Source of the DNA: Collinsella aerofaciens
Lineage (GTDB): Bacteria > Actinomycetota > Coriobacteriia > Coriobacteriales > Coriobacteriaceae
Assembly (NCBI RefSeq): GCF_009876115.1
Contig: NZ_WWSY01000011.1
Location: 1-64,000 of the forward strand
Reading direction: 5' to 3'
DNA: 64,000 bases
Position numbers and translations under genes: made by a program. Every line of letters starts with the position of its first letter. Within the stretch, counting starts at the first letter, position 1. Of the stretch, positions 35,898 to 43,719 are shown piece by piece. The notes under the pieces were generated by a model. That model was given only the letters and a program-made list of their open reading frames with translations, was not told the DNA's origin and did no database searches.

Positions 35898-36491
35898 TTA
35901 GCGCTTGATCTCGATATCGTCGAGCTTGACGTCCATGGCCTCGGTCTTGGCCTTGGCAATGTCATCGGCAAACTCCAGAGACTTCATCATGGTCTCGACG
36001 GCGTCCTTGTGCTCCTCGACATTGTCGATGCTCACGTAAACGCTGCCGCCGCCTGCTTCGGTGAAGTACTCAGTCGTTACGCCGCCCGAGTGTGTATAGG
36101 AAGCGTTGCGCCAAGTCTTGCCGTTGTACTTGACGGGATCATTCTCGGTCCACTCAAAGTTGGCCTTCCATTTGGCCTCGTAGTCGAACAGCTCGTCAGC
36201 GTTCTTGTCAGAGTCGAAGACAGGGATGAAGCGATCGCTGGCGTGCTCGCTCTCGGTGAACTTAAACTGGGCCCTATCGGCGGTGTCGCCTGCGACGTCC
36301 GTGATTTCGACGCCCTCGGGCACCTCGACCTTAAACCAAATGAAGTCGGTCCTCATATCCACGGCTGGCTTTTCTGCTCCGCCGCCACCGCCACTGCCGG
36401 CAGCGCCACCGCTTCCACCGCAACCCACCAGGGCAACTGCGGCAAAAAGACTCATGCAGAGGGTGAGAATCGCAAAGGCCTTCTTTTTCAT
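35898..36491 (-). CDS. Lipoprotein, tandem paralogue 1
   Basis: 197-residue predicted lipoprotein: a Lys-rich start, a hydrophobic stretch, and lipobox LVGC with C24 as the lipidation site, then a Gly/Ser linker. The mature part (about 45-197) shares with the next gene the motif TDFIWFKVE(V/M)PE, DR-(F)IPV, the W-rich YNGKTWRNASY block, VYV-(S)I-N and a C-terminal block ending DIEIK. It is therefore a duplicated, small beta-rich extracytoplasmic domain. No enzyme motif is visible and its ligand is unknown. GAGGAGG precedes the ATG. Its terminator has the same stem words as that of its paralogue. Confidence 0.8.
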   Translation of the reverse strand: MKKKAFAILTLCMSLFAAVALVGCGGSGGAAGSGGGGGAEKPAVDMRTDFIWFKVEVPEGVEITDVAGDTADRAQFKFTESEHASDRFIPVFDSDKNADELFDYEAKWKANFEWTENDPVKYNGKTWRNASYTHSGGVTTEYFTEAGGGSVYVSIDNVEEHKDAVETMMKSLEFADDIAKAKTEAMDVKLDDIEIKR

Positions 36492-36628
36492 GGTCGTGTC
36501 CTCCTCGATCTGTAACCGCCCATGGATTACCTGCCTTTACTGTACGCGTGGGCGGCTCGCTAGGGTGGGCCATGTGTCCCATTCTGAGGGCCGGATTTGC
36601 GCCGTTAAGTGGCAATATGCTCGGACGC

Positions 36629-36663
36629 AAAAGAGGGGAGGGCCGATGCTGTCGGCCCTCCCC
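36629..36663 (-). terminator. Terminator of the second lipoprotein gene (minus strand)
   Basis: 12-bp arms GGGGAGGGCCGA / TCGGCCCTCCCC (36635-36646 and 36652-36663), with CTTTTG following on the minus strand. Confidence 0.8.
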
Positions 36664-36733
36664 GGGGTTGGGTGCCCGTTGTTTTAATGGGGCGCGTGTA
36701 CGCGGGTGCGCATAGGCACGTGCGGGTGTCCCG

Positions 36734-37336
36734 TTACTTGATCTCGATGCTCGAAATCTCGACTTCGCGTGCCTCGGAAACTGCCTCTTCCATGTCATCG
36801 GGGAACTCGATGGAGTTGAGGAGCGTCTCGGCTTCTTTCTTGTGCTGGTCGAAGTTCGAGATGAGGACGTAGACGCTTCCCGGCTCAACGTCGGTAAAAA
36901 GCATGGTTGAGATGCCGCTGTTGTCCTCGTATGTTCCGACGAGCCACGTCCTGCCGTTATACTCGACGGACCCGCCATCCTTCCACTGGAACGTATCCCC
37001 CTTCTTTTCCGCCTGGTCGGCGTGGGATTCCTCGGCCGTCAGCGCTTTTTTCCAAACGGGGATAAAGCGATCGGCCGAGGCGTTCTCGTTCTCGGGGAAG
37101 GTGAGCTGGACCCTGTCGGCGTTCTTGCCGGCGGAGTCGCTCACGCCAACGCTCTCGGGCATCTCGACCTTAAACCAGATAAAGTCAGTCTTTTCGGCGA
37201 CGGGGGCCTTTTCCCTGCTCTCGCTCTTGGCGGTGCTGCCGCTTCCGCCCGATGCGCTCCCGCCGCAGCCGACAAGGGCAAATGCGGCAAAGAGGGCGAT
37301 GCAAAGGGAAAGAATCGATAGGGTCTTTTTCTTCAT
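36734..37336 (-). CDS. Lipoprotein, tandem paralogue 2
   Basis: 200-residue lipoprotein, a paralogue of the gene at 35898. The signal is nearly the same (MKKKTLSILSLCIALFAAF, lipobox LVGC, C24), as is the mature fold: TDFIWFKVEMPESVG, DRFIPVWKK, YNGRTWLVGTY, SVYVLISNFDQHK and SSIEIK. It differs mainly in charged insertions (LTAEESHADQAEKKGD). I chose ATG 37336 because AAGGAGG precedes it and it gives a normal signal peptide; 24 residues more are open upstream. Each copy has its own terminator, so they are separately controlled duplicates, not an operon. Confidence 0.8.
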   Translation of the reverse strand: MKKKTLSILSLCIALFAAFALVGCGGSASGGSGSTAKSESREKAPVAEKTDFIWFKVEMPESVGVSDSAGKNADRVQLTFPENENASADRFIPVWKKALTAEESHADQAEKKGDTFQWKDGGSVEYNGRTWLVGTYEDNSGISTMLFTDVEPGSVYVLISNFDQHKKEAETLLNSIEFPDDMEEAVSEAREVEISSIEIK

Positions 37337-37712
37337 GGTGGCGTCCTCCTTGTCTGCCAGGGACATCGTGCGCCGCGGATCGCTGGGGCGGCGGTTACGC
37401 ATGCACATGATGCCTTTGTTTACTGTGCGGTTATTCCTCCATTCGTCGTCCGGCGCCGTGATGAGCTTGCCCCAACATAGGGCTCCTTACCTATATGTAT
37501 GCCCCAGTTGCCGCTGCCCGGGAGTCTCGAAAGGTGGGCCATGTGTCCCATGTTTGTGTCGCTGCCGCCTATCGTGTGCCATAGAAATCCGCGATGGCCA
37601 GGTGCGCTGACGCTCATGTGCTTATGGGCTAGACTTAGCACCATTACGTGATCGATGCGGTCGGTCGGCGGTTGCCACCCGACCGATGTATATGACTTGA
37701 AGGTGCATGTGT

Positions 37713-38345
37713 ATGAGCCAAGAGATGATGGACAAGACCTGCCGCGGGTTTGCCGAGGCGCTGGCCGCGCGCGAGCCGGTTCCCGGCGGTGGCAGCGCGA
37801 GCGCCTTTGTGGGCGCGCTGGGCGCCTCGCTGTGCGGAATGGTTGCCCGCTACGGTGCGACCAATCCCGCGCTTGCTGATCGTGCGGATGACCTGACGCG
37901 TGCGTTTGCCCATGCTGATGAGCTGGCCCAGGAGCTTGTCGAGTTGGTTGCCGAGGACGTTCGTGCCTATGGGCAGGTGTCCGCGGCGTACGGTATTCCG
38001 CGTGACGATCCGGCTCGAGCGACCGCGATTCAGGATGCGCTGCATGTGGCCGCTATGCCGCCGTATCGCATTATGGATGCCTGCGGGCGTGCGCTGGCGC
38101 TGCTCGAGGACATGGCCGACAAGGGTTCGCGTCAGCTGCTGTCCGATGTGGCGTGCGGCGCCGTGTTCTGCCGTTCCGCTATGCAGGGCGCGAGCTTGAC
38201 GCTCTTTGCCAACACCACGTCTATGAAGGACCGGGCGCGCGCCGAGGAGCTCGAGACCGCGTGCGATGAGCTGCTCGACATGTGGTTGCCGCGCGCCGAT
38301 GCGCTGGCGCGCCGCGCCGCCGACGCTGCAAGGAAGAGAGGATAG
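37713..38345 (+). CDS. fchA: Cyclodeaminase/cyclohydrolase family protein (FchA-like methenyl-THF cyclohydrolase)
   Basis: 210-residue all-helical protein of the FTCD cyclodeaminase family. The hallmark PVPGGGSASAFVGALGASL (about 22-40) forms the folate pocket. Members either deaminate formimino-THF or hydrolyse methenyl-THF. No formiminotransferase domain and no histidine-degradation genes are present, while folD begins 2 nt downstream, so the cyclohydrolase role (FchA) is favoured. The start at 37713 is nine bases after AAGGTG; ATG 37707 is too close to it. Pairing with a FolD that lacks cyclohydrolase residues makes this gene likely essential for C1 flow. Confidence 0.85.
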   Translation: MSQEMMDKTCRGFAEALAAREPVPGGGSASAFVGALGASLCGMVARYGATNPALADRADDLTRAFAHADELAQELVELVAEDVRAYGQVSAAYGIPRDDPARATAIQDALHVAAMPPYRIMDACGRALALLEDMADKGSRQLLSDVACGAVFCRSAMQGASLTLFANTTSMKDRARAEELETACDELLDMWLPRADALARRAADAARKRG

Positions 38346-38347
38346 CC

Positions 38348-39202
38348 ATGGCTGAACTGCTGAAGGGTGCTCCCGTCGCTCGCGCTTTGACTGAGGAACT
38401 TGCTGCTCGCTGCGCAGCCCTGCGCGAGCGGGGCGTTGTTCCGACGTTGGCTATCGTGCGTGTGGGTGAACGCGAGGACGACCTATCCTACGAGCGCGGT
38501 GCGCTCAGGCGCTGCGAGAAGGTTGGCATTGAAGCTCGCCGCGTTTTGCTTCCCGCTGATGTTTCGCAGGACGAGCTGTTGGCGGCTATTAAGGACATCA
38601 ATGCCGACCCTGCTGTTCATGGCTGTCTGATGTTCCGCCCGCTGCCCGCCGGCCTTGACGAGAACGCCGTCGCCGCGGCACTCGATCCCGCCAAGGATGT
38701 TGACTCCATGACGCCGGCTTCGCTGCTCACCACGCTTTCGGGGCGCGGCGAGGGTTTTGCCCCCTGCACAGCCGAAGCCGTGCTTGCTCTGCTGGATCAT
38801 TACGGCGTTGAGCTGGATGGAGCTAAGGTTGCTGTGGTCGGGCGCTCGCTGGTGATCGGGCGTCCCGTTGCCGCCATGCTTACGGCGCGCAATGCGACCG
38901 TGACAACGTGCCATACGCATACGCGCGACCTTGCTGCCGAGTGCCGTGCTGCCGACATTGTGGTTGCGGCCGTTGGACGCGCGCGCACGATTGGTGTGGA
39001 CGCGGTTCGCGAGGGCCAGACGATCATCGATGTTGGCATTAATTGGGACGAGGCCGCTGGCAAGCTGGTGGGTGACGTCGATTTTGATGCTGCGGAGCCG
39101 ATTGTTGGCGCAATTACTCCCGTTCCGGGTGGCGTGGGCGCTGTAACGACGGCGATTCTCGCCAAACACGTAATCGAGGCGGCGGAGCGTGCATCGAAAT
39201 AG
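38348..39202 (+). CDS. folD: Methylene-THF dehydrogenase FolD, probably without cyclohydrolase activity
   Basis: 284-residue FolD-family enzyme interconverting methylene-THF and methenyl-THF with NAD(P). The dinucleotide fold is intact (VVGRSLVIGRPVAAML; TIIDVGINWD; TPVPGGVGAVTTAIL). In normal bifunctional FolD, a Tyr-x3-Lys pair plus a Gln and an Asp drive the cyclohydrolase. Here Tyr48 is kept, but the Lys position is Ala52 (SYERGALRRCE), the Gln position is Phe (HGCLMFRPLP, normally VQLPLP), and the Asp is kept (DVDSM). I infer dehydrogenase only. FchA directly upstream would complete the pathway. The start follows GAGAGG. Confidence 0.92.
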   Translation: MAELLKGAPVARALTEELAARCAALRERGVVPTLAIVRVGEREDDLSYERGALRRCEKVGIEARRVLLPADVSQDELLAAIKDINADPAVHGCLMFRPLPAGLDENAVAAALDPAKDVDSMTPASLLTTLSGRGEGFAPCTAEAVLALLDHYGVELDGAKVAVVGRSLVIGRPVAAMLTARNATVTTCHTHTRDLAAECRAADIVVAAVGRARTIGVDAVREGQTIIDVGINWDEAAGKLVGDVDFDAAEPIVGAITPVPGGVGAVTTAILAKHVIEAAERASK

Positions 39203-39240
39203 GCGTTTTGGGCTGTTTGAGGGGGTTAGTTCTATACCAC

Positions 39241-39470
39241 GTGGACAAAAAATGCCAAATATGAGTACTGTTGCCAAGATAGTCTCATATATTTTAGGTC
39301 AAATAGGCTCTCTAACGATATTTATTATCGATAGAGAGCCTTTGTTATTGGACCTATGAGGAATTACATCATCTAATTTTTGAACAAATGTAGACTTTCG
39401 ACACCCATGCGTAGCAAAATTGCTGTTACTAAATTGGTGACAGTACTCATATTTGGCATTTTTTGACCAC
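39241..39470. mobile_element. AT-rich foldback element with 31-bp terminal inverted repeats (MITE-like)
   Basis: Termini 39241-39271 and 39440-39470 are inverted copies over 31 bases with one mismatch, beginning GTGG(A/T)CAAAAAATGCC. Inside, AGGCTCTCTA... and ...TAGAGAGCCT form a second hairpin, with TAGGTC/GGACCTA outside that. The 230 bases are much more AT-rich than both flanks. I see no open frame of interest and no clear target duplication. It could instead be a large regulatory hairpin before the dipeptidase gene. Confidence 0.6.
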
Positions 39471-39557
39471 AGGGGTTGCCAGCGCCGTGGTTTCGCCCTT
39501 TCTGCGCCGAAGCGATACACTGTTATCGTTTGATTTCTTCGCTCAAGGAGGATGCGC

Positions 39558-41081
39558 ATGCCGTGCACAACGATTTTGGTTGGTAAGAACGCGAGCTACG
39601 ACGGGTCGACGTTGGTTGCCCGCAACGAGGACTCGTCCAACGGGGTGTTTGAGCCCAAGCGCATGCGCGTGGTGCATCCCGACGAGCAGCCGCGTGTCTA
39701 CACGAGTGTCCTGAGCCACCTGACCGTTGAGCTGCCCGATAACCCCATGCGCTACACGAGCGTCCCCGATGTTGTCCCGGGCCACGGCATCTGGGCCGAG
39801 GCCGGTTTCAACGAGCTCAATGTGGGCATGTCCGCAACCGAGACGCTCACCACCAACGAGCGCGTTCGCGGCGCCGACCCGCTCGTCGACTACGTGCCCG
39901 CCAAGGGCAACGAGGGCGAGGACGGCTATGTTCCGGCGCAGCCCGGTGGCCTGGGCGAGGAGGACATGGTGACCCTGGTGCTGCCGTATGCCAAGTCCGC
40001 CCGCGACGGCGTGCGTATCCTGGGCAACCTGCTCGAGCGCTACGGCACCTACGAGAACAACGGCATCGCCTTTAGTGATGTGGACGAGATCTGGTGGCTC
40101 GAGACAATAGGCGGTCACCACTGGATCGCCAAGCGCGTGCCTGACGACGCCTATGTGACCATGCCCAACCAGCTGGGTATCGACAGCTTTGACCTGGATG
40201 ACGCCGAGGGCGTCCAGGTCGACCACATGTGCTCCGCCGACCTGCGCTCCTGGATGGCCGAGTGGCATCTGGACCTGACGCTGGGTGTTAAGGGCGACGG
40301 TCCCGCCGCGGTCTTTAACCCGCGCGAGGCCTTTGGCTCGCACAGTGACAGCGACCACGTCTACAACACGCCGCGCGCCTGGTACATGCAGCGCTGCCTT
40401 AACCCCAGCGATGTGTGGGACGGTTCCGAGGCCGACTACACGCCCGAGAGCGACGATATTCCCTGGAGCCGCGTGCCCGAGCGCAAGGTGACCATCGAGG
40501 ACATCAAGTACGTGCTTTCGAGCCACTACCAGGGCACGGAGTACGACTGCTACGGCAGCAAGGGTACGCCCGCCACGCGCGGCGCCTATCGCCCCATCGG
40601 CATCAACCGCAACAGCCAGCTCGCCGTGTTGCAGCTGCGCCCCTATGCGCAGCCGGCGTATCGCGCCGTGCAGTGGATGGCCTTTGGCTCCAACTCGTTT
40701 AACGCACTGGTTCCGCTGTACGCCAACGTCGAGACCATGCCCGAGTACTACGCCGGCACCCAGGCTCGCGTGACGTCCGAGAACTTCTACTGGGCCAACC
40801 GCCTGATTGGTGCGCTGGCCGACGTTCGCTTCCACGAGTGCGGCCGCGCCGTGGAGGACTACCAGGAGAAGGTCGGCGGCATGGGCCACAAGCAGATCCA
40901 TGACGTCGACGCTGCCGTAGCCGTTCTGCCCGAGGCCGAGGTGCCCGCCGAGCTTGCACGCGCTAACGAGGCCTTTGCCGAGCGTGTTCGTGTAGAAACC
41001 GATGCTCTGTTGGGCAAGGTGCTCTACACCACGAGCTGCGCCATGAAGAACTCCTTCGCAATGAACGATAACGTGAGGTAG
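39558..41081 (+). CDS. C69-family dipeptidase
   Basis: 507-residue Ntn-type dipeptidase (PepD group). The protein begins MPCTT, with the cysteine that becomes the N-terminal nucleophile, followed by the family block ARNEDSSNGVFEPKR and, near 250, the long conserved VFNPREAFGSHSDSDHVYNTPRAW-type region. Substrates are usually dipeptides with broad specificity. ATG 39558 is seven bases after AAGGAGG; the ATG at 39552 is too close to that site and would hide the cysteine. There is no signal peptide, so it acts in the cytosol. It is preceded by the foldback element. Confidence 0.9.
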   Translation: MPCTTILVGKNASYDGSTLVARNEDSSNGVFEPKRMRVVHPDEQPRVYTSVLSHLTVELPDNPMRYTSVPDVVPGHGIWAEAGFNELNVGMSATETLTTNERVRGADPLVDYVPAKGNEGEDGYVPAQPGGLGEEDMVTLVLPYAKSARDGVRILGNLLERYGTYENNGIAFSDVDEIWWLETIGGHHWIAKRVPDDAYVTMPNQLGIDSFDLDDAEGVQVDHMCSADLRSWMAEWHLDLTLGVKGDGPAAVFNPREAFGSHSDSDHVYNTPRAWYMQRCLNPSDVWDGSEADYTPESDDIPWSRVPERKVTIEDIKYVLSSHYQGTEYDCYGSKGTPATRGAYRPIGINRNSQLAVLQLRPYAQPAYRAVQWMAFGSNSFNALVPLYANVETMPEYYAGTQARVTSENFYWANRLIGALADVRFHECGRAVEDYQEKVGGMGHKQIHDVDAAVAVLPEAEVPAELARANEAFAERVRVETDALLGKVLYTTSCAMKNSFAMNDNVR

Positions 41082-41180
41082 GGATTCCCTATCGGTTGAA
41101 TAGCGCTAAAACGCTTTGTCGCTTTCACTCAATCTTGGGTACAAGAAGGCCAATGCAGTTGTTTGTGATTGGAGACAACC

Positions 41181-41597
41181 ATGGTTATGAAACTCGATCA
41201 GCTTGTTAACGGCGCCATCAACGTGGGCTTTGGCGCTGCCGCCGTTGCTGTCGAAGGCGGCAAGAAGGTCCTCGACGACCTTAACACCAAAGGCGAGCAG
41301 GTCCGCAAGGACACCGCCACCCCCGATATCGCCCGCAGCGTGTCCGACATGTTCGAGCAGGCCGGCGGTACCATCTCCGATCTGACCGAGCGCTTGGGCA
41401 TGCAGGGCGAGACCGCGGCCCAACGCGTGCTCGACGAGCTCATTCTGGCTCGCGTCCGCGTCATGACAGCCCCCGAGCGCACGGCCTTCCTGGCCCATGT
41501 GCGCGACATCGTCGATTCGGTCGAGGACAACGTGACCTCGGTGCCCGTCGAGTCCGTTGAGCCCGACGATGCGAAGGATACCGAAGAGGCCGAGTAG
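41181..41597 (+). CDS. Phasin-like helical protein upstream of a UbiB-family kinase
   Basis: 138 residues, helical throughout, with an amphipathic N-terminus (LVNGAINVGFGAAAVAVEGGKKVLDDLNTKG) and an acidic C-terminal tail. The layout resembles small phasin-type or PhaP-related proteins that often precede aarF/ubiB genes, but I see no strict signature. A possible role is a membrane- or lipid-associated adaptor for the kinase eight bases downstream. ATG 41181 has GGAG six bases before it; a TTG four codons earlier is also in frame. Confidence 0.65.
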   Translation: MVMKLDQLVNGAINVGFGAAAVAVEGGKKVLDDLNTKGEQVRKDTATPDIARSVSDMFEQAGGTISDLTERLGMQGETAAQRVLDELILARVRVMTAPERTAFLAHVRDIVDSVEDNVTSVPVESVEPDDAKDTEEAE

Positions 41598-41605
41598 CAG
41601 CGCAG

Positions 41606-43369
41606 ATGGCAGATTCCACCACCGATTACAACAATCTAGATCCCTTGGGTGACGAGGCGGCGGTTGTCGATGAGGTCGATGCCGCCGTCTCGGGCGCTCG
41701 CAAGAAGCCGCGCGCTGTCGATATGGTCCCCGAGGAGCCCGACGCGATGGCGCCGGATGAAGAATACCAGCTCACGCCGGCGGGTCGCCGCGAGCGCATC
41801 GGGCAGATTGTTCGCCTGGTCAAAAAGTACCGCGTGTGGGATAACCTCACGCCGGTTCGTTTGCGCCGCCTGCTCGAGGAACTCGGCCCCATGTTCGTCA
41901 AGATGGGGCAGATTCTGGCCAACCGGTCCGAGATTCTGCCGCAACGCTTTTGCGACGAGCTGCGTCGTCTGCGGTCCGACGTGGAGCCGGTGCCGTACGA
42001 GGTCGTACTCAGTTGTCTGGAAGAAGAATACGGCCTGCGCCTGGGAGAGATGTTCGATGCGATCGACCCTAATCCGCTTGGTAGCGCATCGCTCGCGCAG
42101 GTGCACCGCGCCCGCCTGGTGACCGGCGAGGACGTGGCCGTTAAGGTGCAGCGCCCCGGTGCGCAGCAGGTGATGGCGCAGGACATCGACATCATTCGCT
42201 CGGTGGTGCGTATCGTTTCCAAGTTCGTCAACACCGACCAGTTTGTTGACCTGCACGGCGTGGTCGAAGAGCTGTGGACCTCGTTTCGCGAGGAGACCAA
42301 CTTTTTGGCCGAGGCCAAAAACCTCAACGATTTCTATGACTTCCACAAAAGCGTGCATGGCGTATCGTGTCCCAAATCCTACCTGGACCTTTGCACCGAG
42401 CACGTGGTGGTCATGGACTACATCGACGGCATCTCCATCGCCGATCCCAAGCGTTTGGCAGCCGAGGGTTATGACTTGGAAAAGATCGGCGCCGCGATCG
42501 TCGAGGACTACTCGACGCAGGTGCTCGATGACGGCTTTTTCCATGCCGACCCGCATGCGGGAAACATTATTCTCAAGGACGGCATCGTTTACTTTATCGA
42601 CTTGGGCATGGTCGGACGCATGTCGAGTCACGATCGCGGTATCGTCAAGGACATGATTTTCGCCGTGGCCGAGGGTGACGTGCCCAAGCTCAAGGATTCG
42701 CTCATGCGCTTCGCCGTGACGCGTGGCGACTCGGCTGAGCTCGATCATTCGGCCTTTTTGTCCGATTTGGACTTTATCGTGGCTGACTTTGCAGGCCTTG
42801 ACCTGAAGGATCTGGATATCGGCGAGTTTTTGACCTCGCTGTTAAACCTGGCGCGCAAAAACGACGTTGAGCTGCCGAGCGTGGTAACGATGTTCGCGCG
42901 CGGCATGGTGACGCTCGAGGGTTTGCTGACCGAGTACATGCCCAACGTCAACATGATCCAGATCATCCAAACGCACATTAAAAACGAGAAAAGCACCTAT
43001 ACGCGCGTGCGCGACATGGGGCGCGATCTTGCCGCGAGCAGCTATCGCGCGGCGAAGGGCTCGCTCGAGGCGGCCGAGTATCTTGGCCTGGCTTCGCGCA
43101 TGCTCACGCGCGGCCAGCTTAAGGTGAACACGCAGATCATGAGCAGCGATAAGGCGCTGCGACAGCTGGGCGGAATTATCGACCGTATGTCGATGGCAAT
43201 TGTGATTGCTGGCCTGTTTATCGGTTCGTCGGTGGTGTACTACGCGCGCATCGAGCCGGTTGTGTTTGGTATCCCGGTCATTGGCTTTATGGGCTACGTC
43301 AGCGCACTGGTGCTGGCGCTTATGCTGGGCCGCAATATCTGGCTCAACAGTCACGGCGGCAAGCACTAG
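41606..43369 (+). CDS. AarF/UbiB-family atypical kinase
   Basis: 587-residue ADCK/UbiB-like protein. Visible motifs: KxGQ (FVKMGQILANRSEILP, near 95-112), an Ala-rich nucleotide loop (NPLGSASLAQVHRA), the VAVKVQRPG lysine, the ExD pair in EETNFLAEAKNLNDF, catalytic FFHADPHAGNI and the metal-binding YFIDLGMVG. Two membrane helices end the protein (about 530-580), so the kinase domain is cytosolic and tail-anchored. In respiring bacteria the family supports ubiquinone synthesis; in a fermentative coriobacterium it is more likely tied to menaquinone or other membrane lipids. Probably co-transcribed with the phasin-like gene. Confidence 0.9.
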   Translation: MADSTTDYNNLDPLGDEAAVVDEVDAAVSGARKKPRAVDMVPEEPDAMAPDEEYQLTPAGRRERIGQIVRLVKKYRVWDNLTPVRLRRLLEELGPMFVKMGQILANRSEILPQRFCDELRRLRSDVEPVPYEVVLSCLEEEYGLRLGEMFDAIDPNPLGSASLAQVHRARLVTGEDVAVKVQRPGAQQVMAQDIDIIRSVVRIVSKFVNTDQFVDLHGVVEELWTSFREETNFLAEAKNLNDFYDFHKSVHGVSCPKSYLDLCTEHVVVMDYIDGISIADPKRLAAEGYDLEKIGAAIVEDYSTQVLDDGFFHADPHAGNIILKDGIVYFIDLGMVGRMSSHDRGIVKDMIFAVAEGDVPKLKDSLMRFAVTRGDSAELDHSAFLSDLDFIVADFAGLDLKDLDIGEFLTSLLNLARKNDVELPSVVTMFARGMVTLEGLLTEYMPNVNMIQIIQTHIKNEKSTYTRVRDMGRDLAASSYRAAKGSLEAAEYLGLASRMLTRGQLKVNTQIMSSDKALRQLGGIIDRMSMAIVIAGLFIGSSVVYYARIEPVVFGIPVIGFMGYVSALVLALMLGRNIWLNSHGGKH

Positions 43370-43487
43370 AGGCCGCGACCGTCACCGCATTTTCCTATCG
43401 CAAACAATAGCTTTTACCTTGGGCTTCGCCTGCGTGCGAGGCCCTTTTGCGTGATACCATTTTGACGGTAATAATCGATGGCCTAGA

Positions 43488-43656
43488 TGGTGGTGCGGAG
43501 ACGCACGAATGCGCGGTTTACCTGCGCGTTTGGGAGAATTGGGGTGCAAGTCCCCGGCTGTACCAGTAACCGTAATTCCTCTTGGCTCGGGATGTTCGCG
43601 TCGCAGATCGGACGACGTGCCCGAGTCGTTAAGGTTAAGTCGGATCGCCTCCCATC
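43488..43656 (+). promoter_or_regulatory. Cobalamin riboswitch
   Basis: The region upstream of the DUF4430 surface-protein gene has the core of a B12 riboswitch: GGGAG (43532-43536) pairs with CTCCC (about 43649-43653); a GGGGTGCAAGTCCCC hairpin with the conserved GGTG-AA-TCC pattern lies at 43541-43555; CTGTACCAGTAAC is in the B12-box position; and AAGTCGGATCGCCT (43637-43650) matches the closing AGTC-GGA-CC-GCC strand. A long stem between (CTCGGG / CCCGAG) fills the variable arm. The expression platform overlaps the ribosome site of the gene at 43720, so B12 probably blocks translation. Arm borders are approximate. Confidence 0.85.
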
Positions 43657-43719
43657 TTGCATGCGGCTGCGGCGTATGCCGCCGGTGTGCATAGGGCTCT
43701 GGAGGGAAGGGGGACCCCG

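Noticed and set aside
39299..39568. Minus-strand 89-codon frame across the foldback element
   Set aside because: It spans the terminal repeat and runs into the dipeptidase leader; no ribosome site and no recognisable product.
43370..43719. tRNA or rRNA gene in the leader of the DUF4430 gene
   Set aside because: The conserved strings are those of the cobalamin riboswitch; no tRNA cloverleaf or TTCGA arm with a matching acceptor stem is seen.
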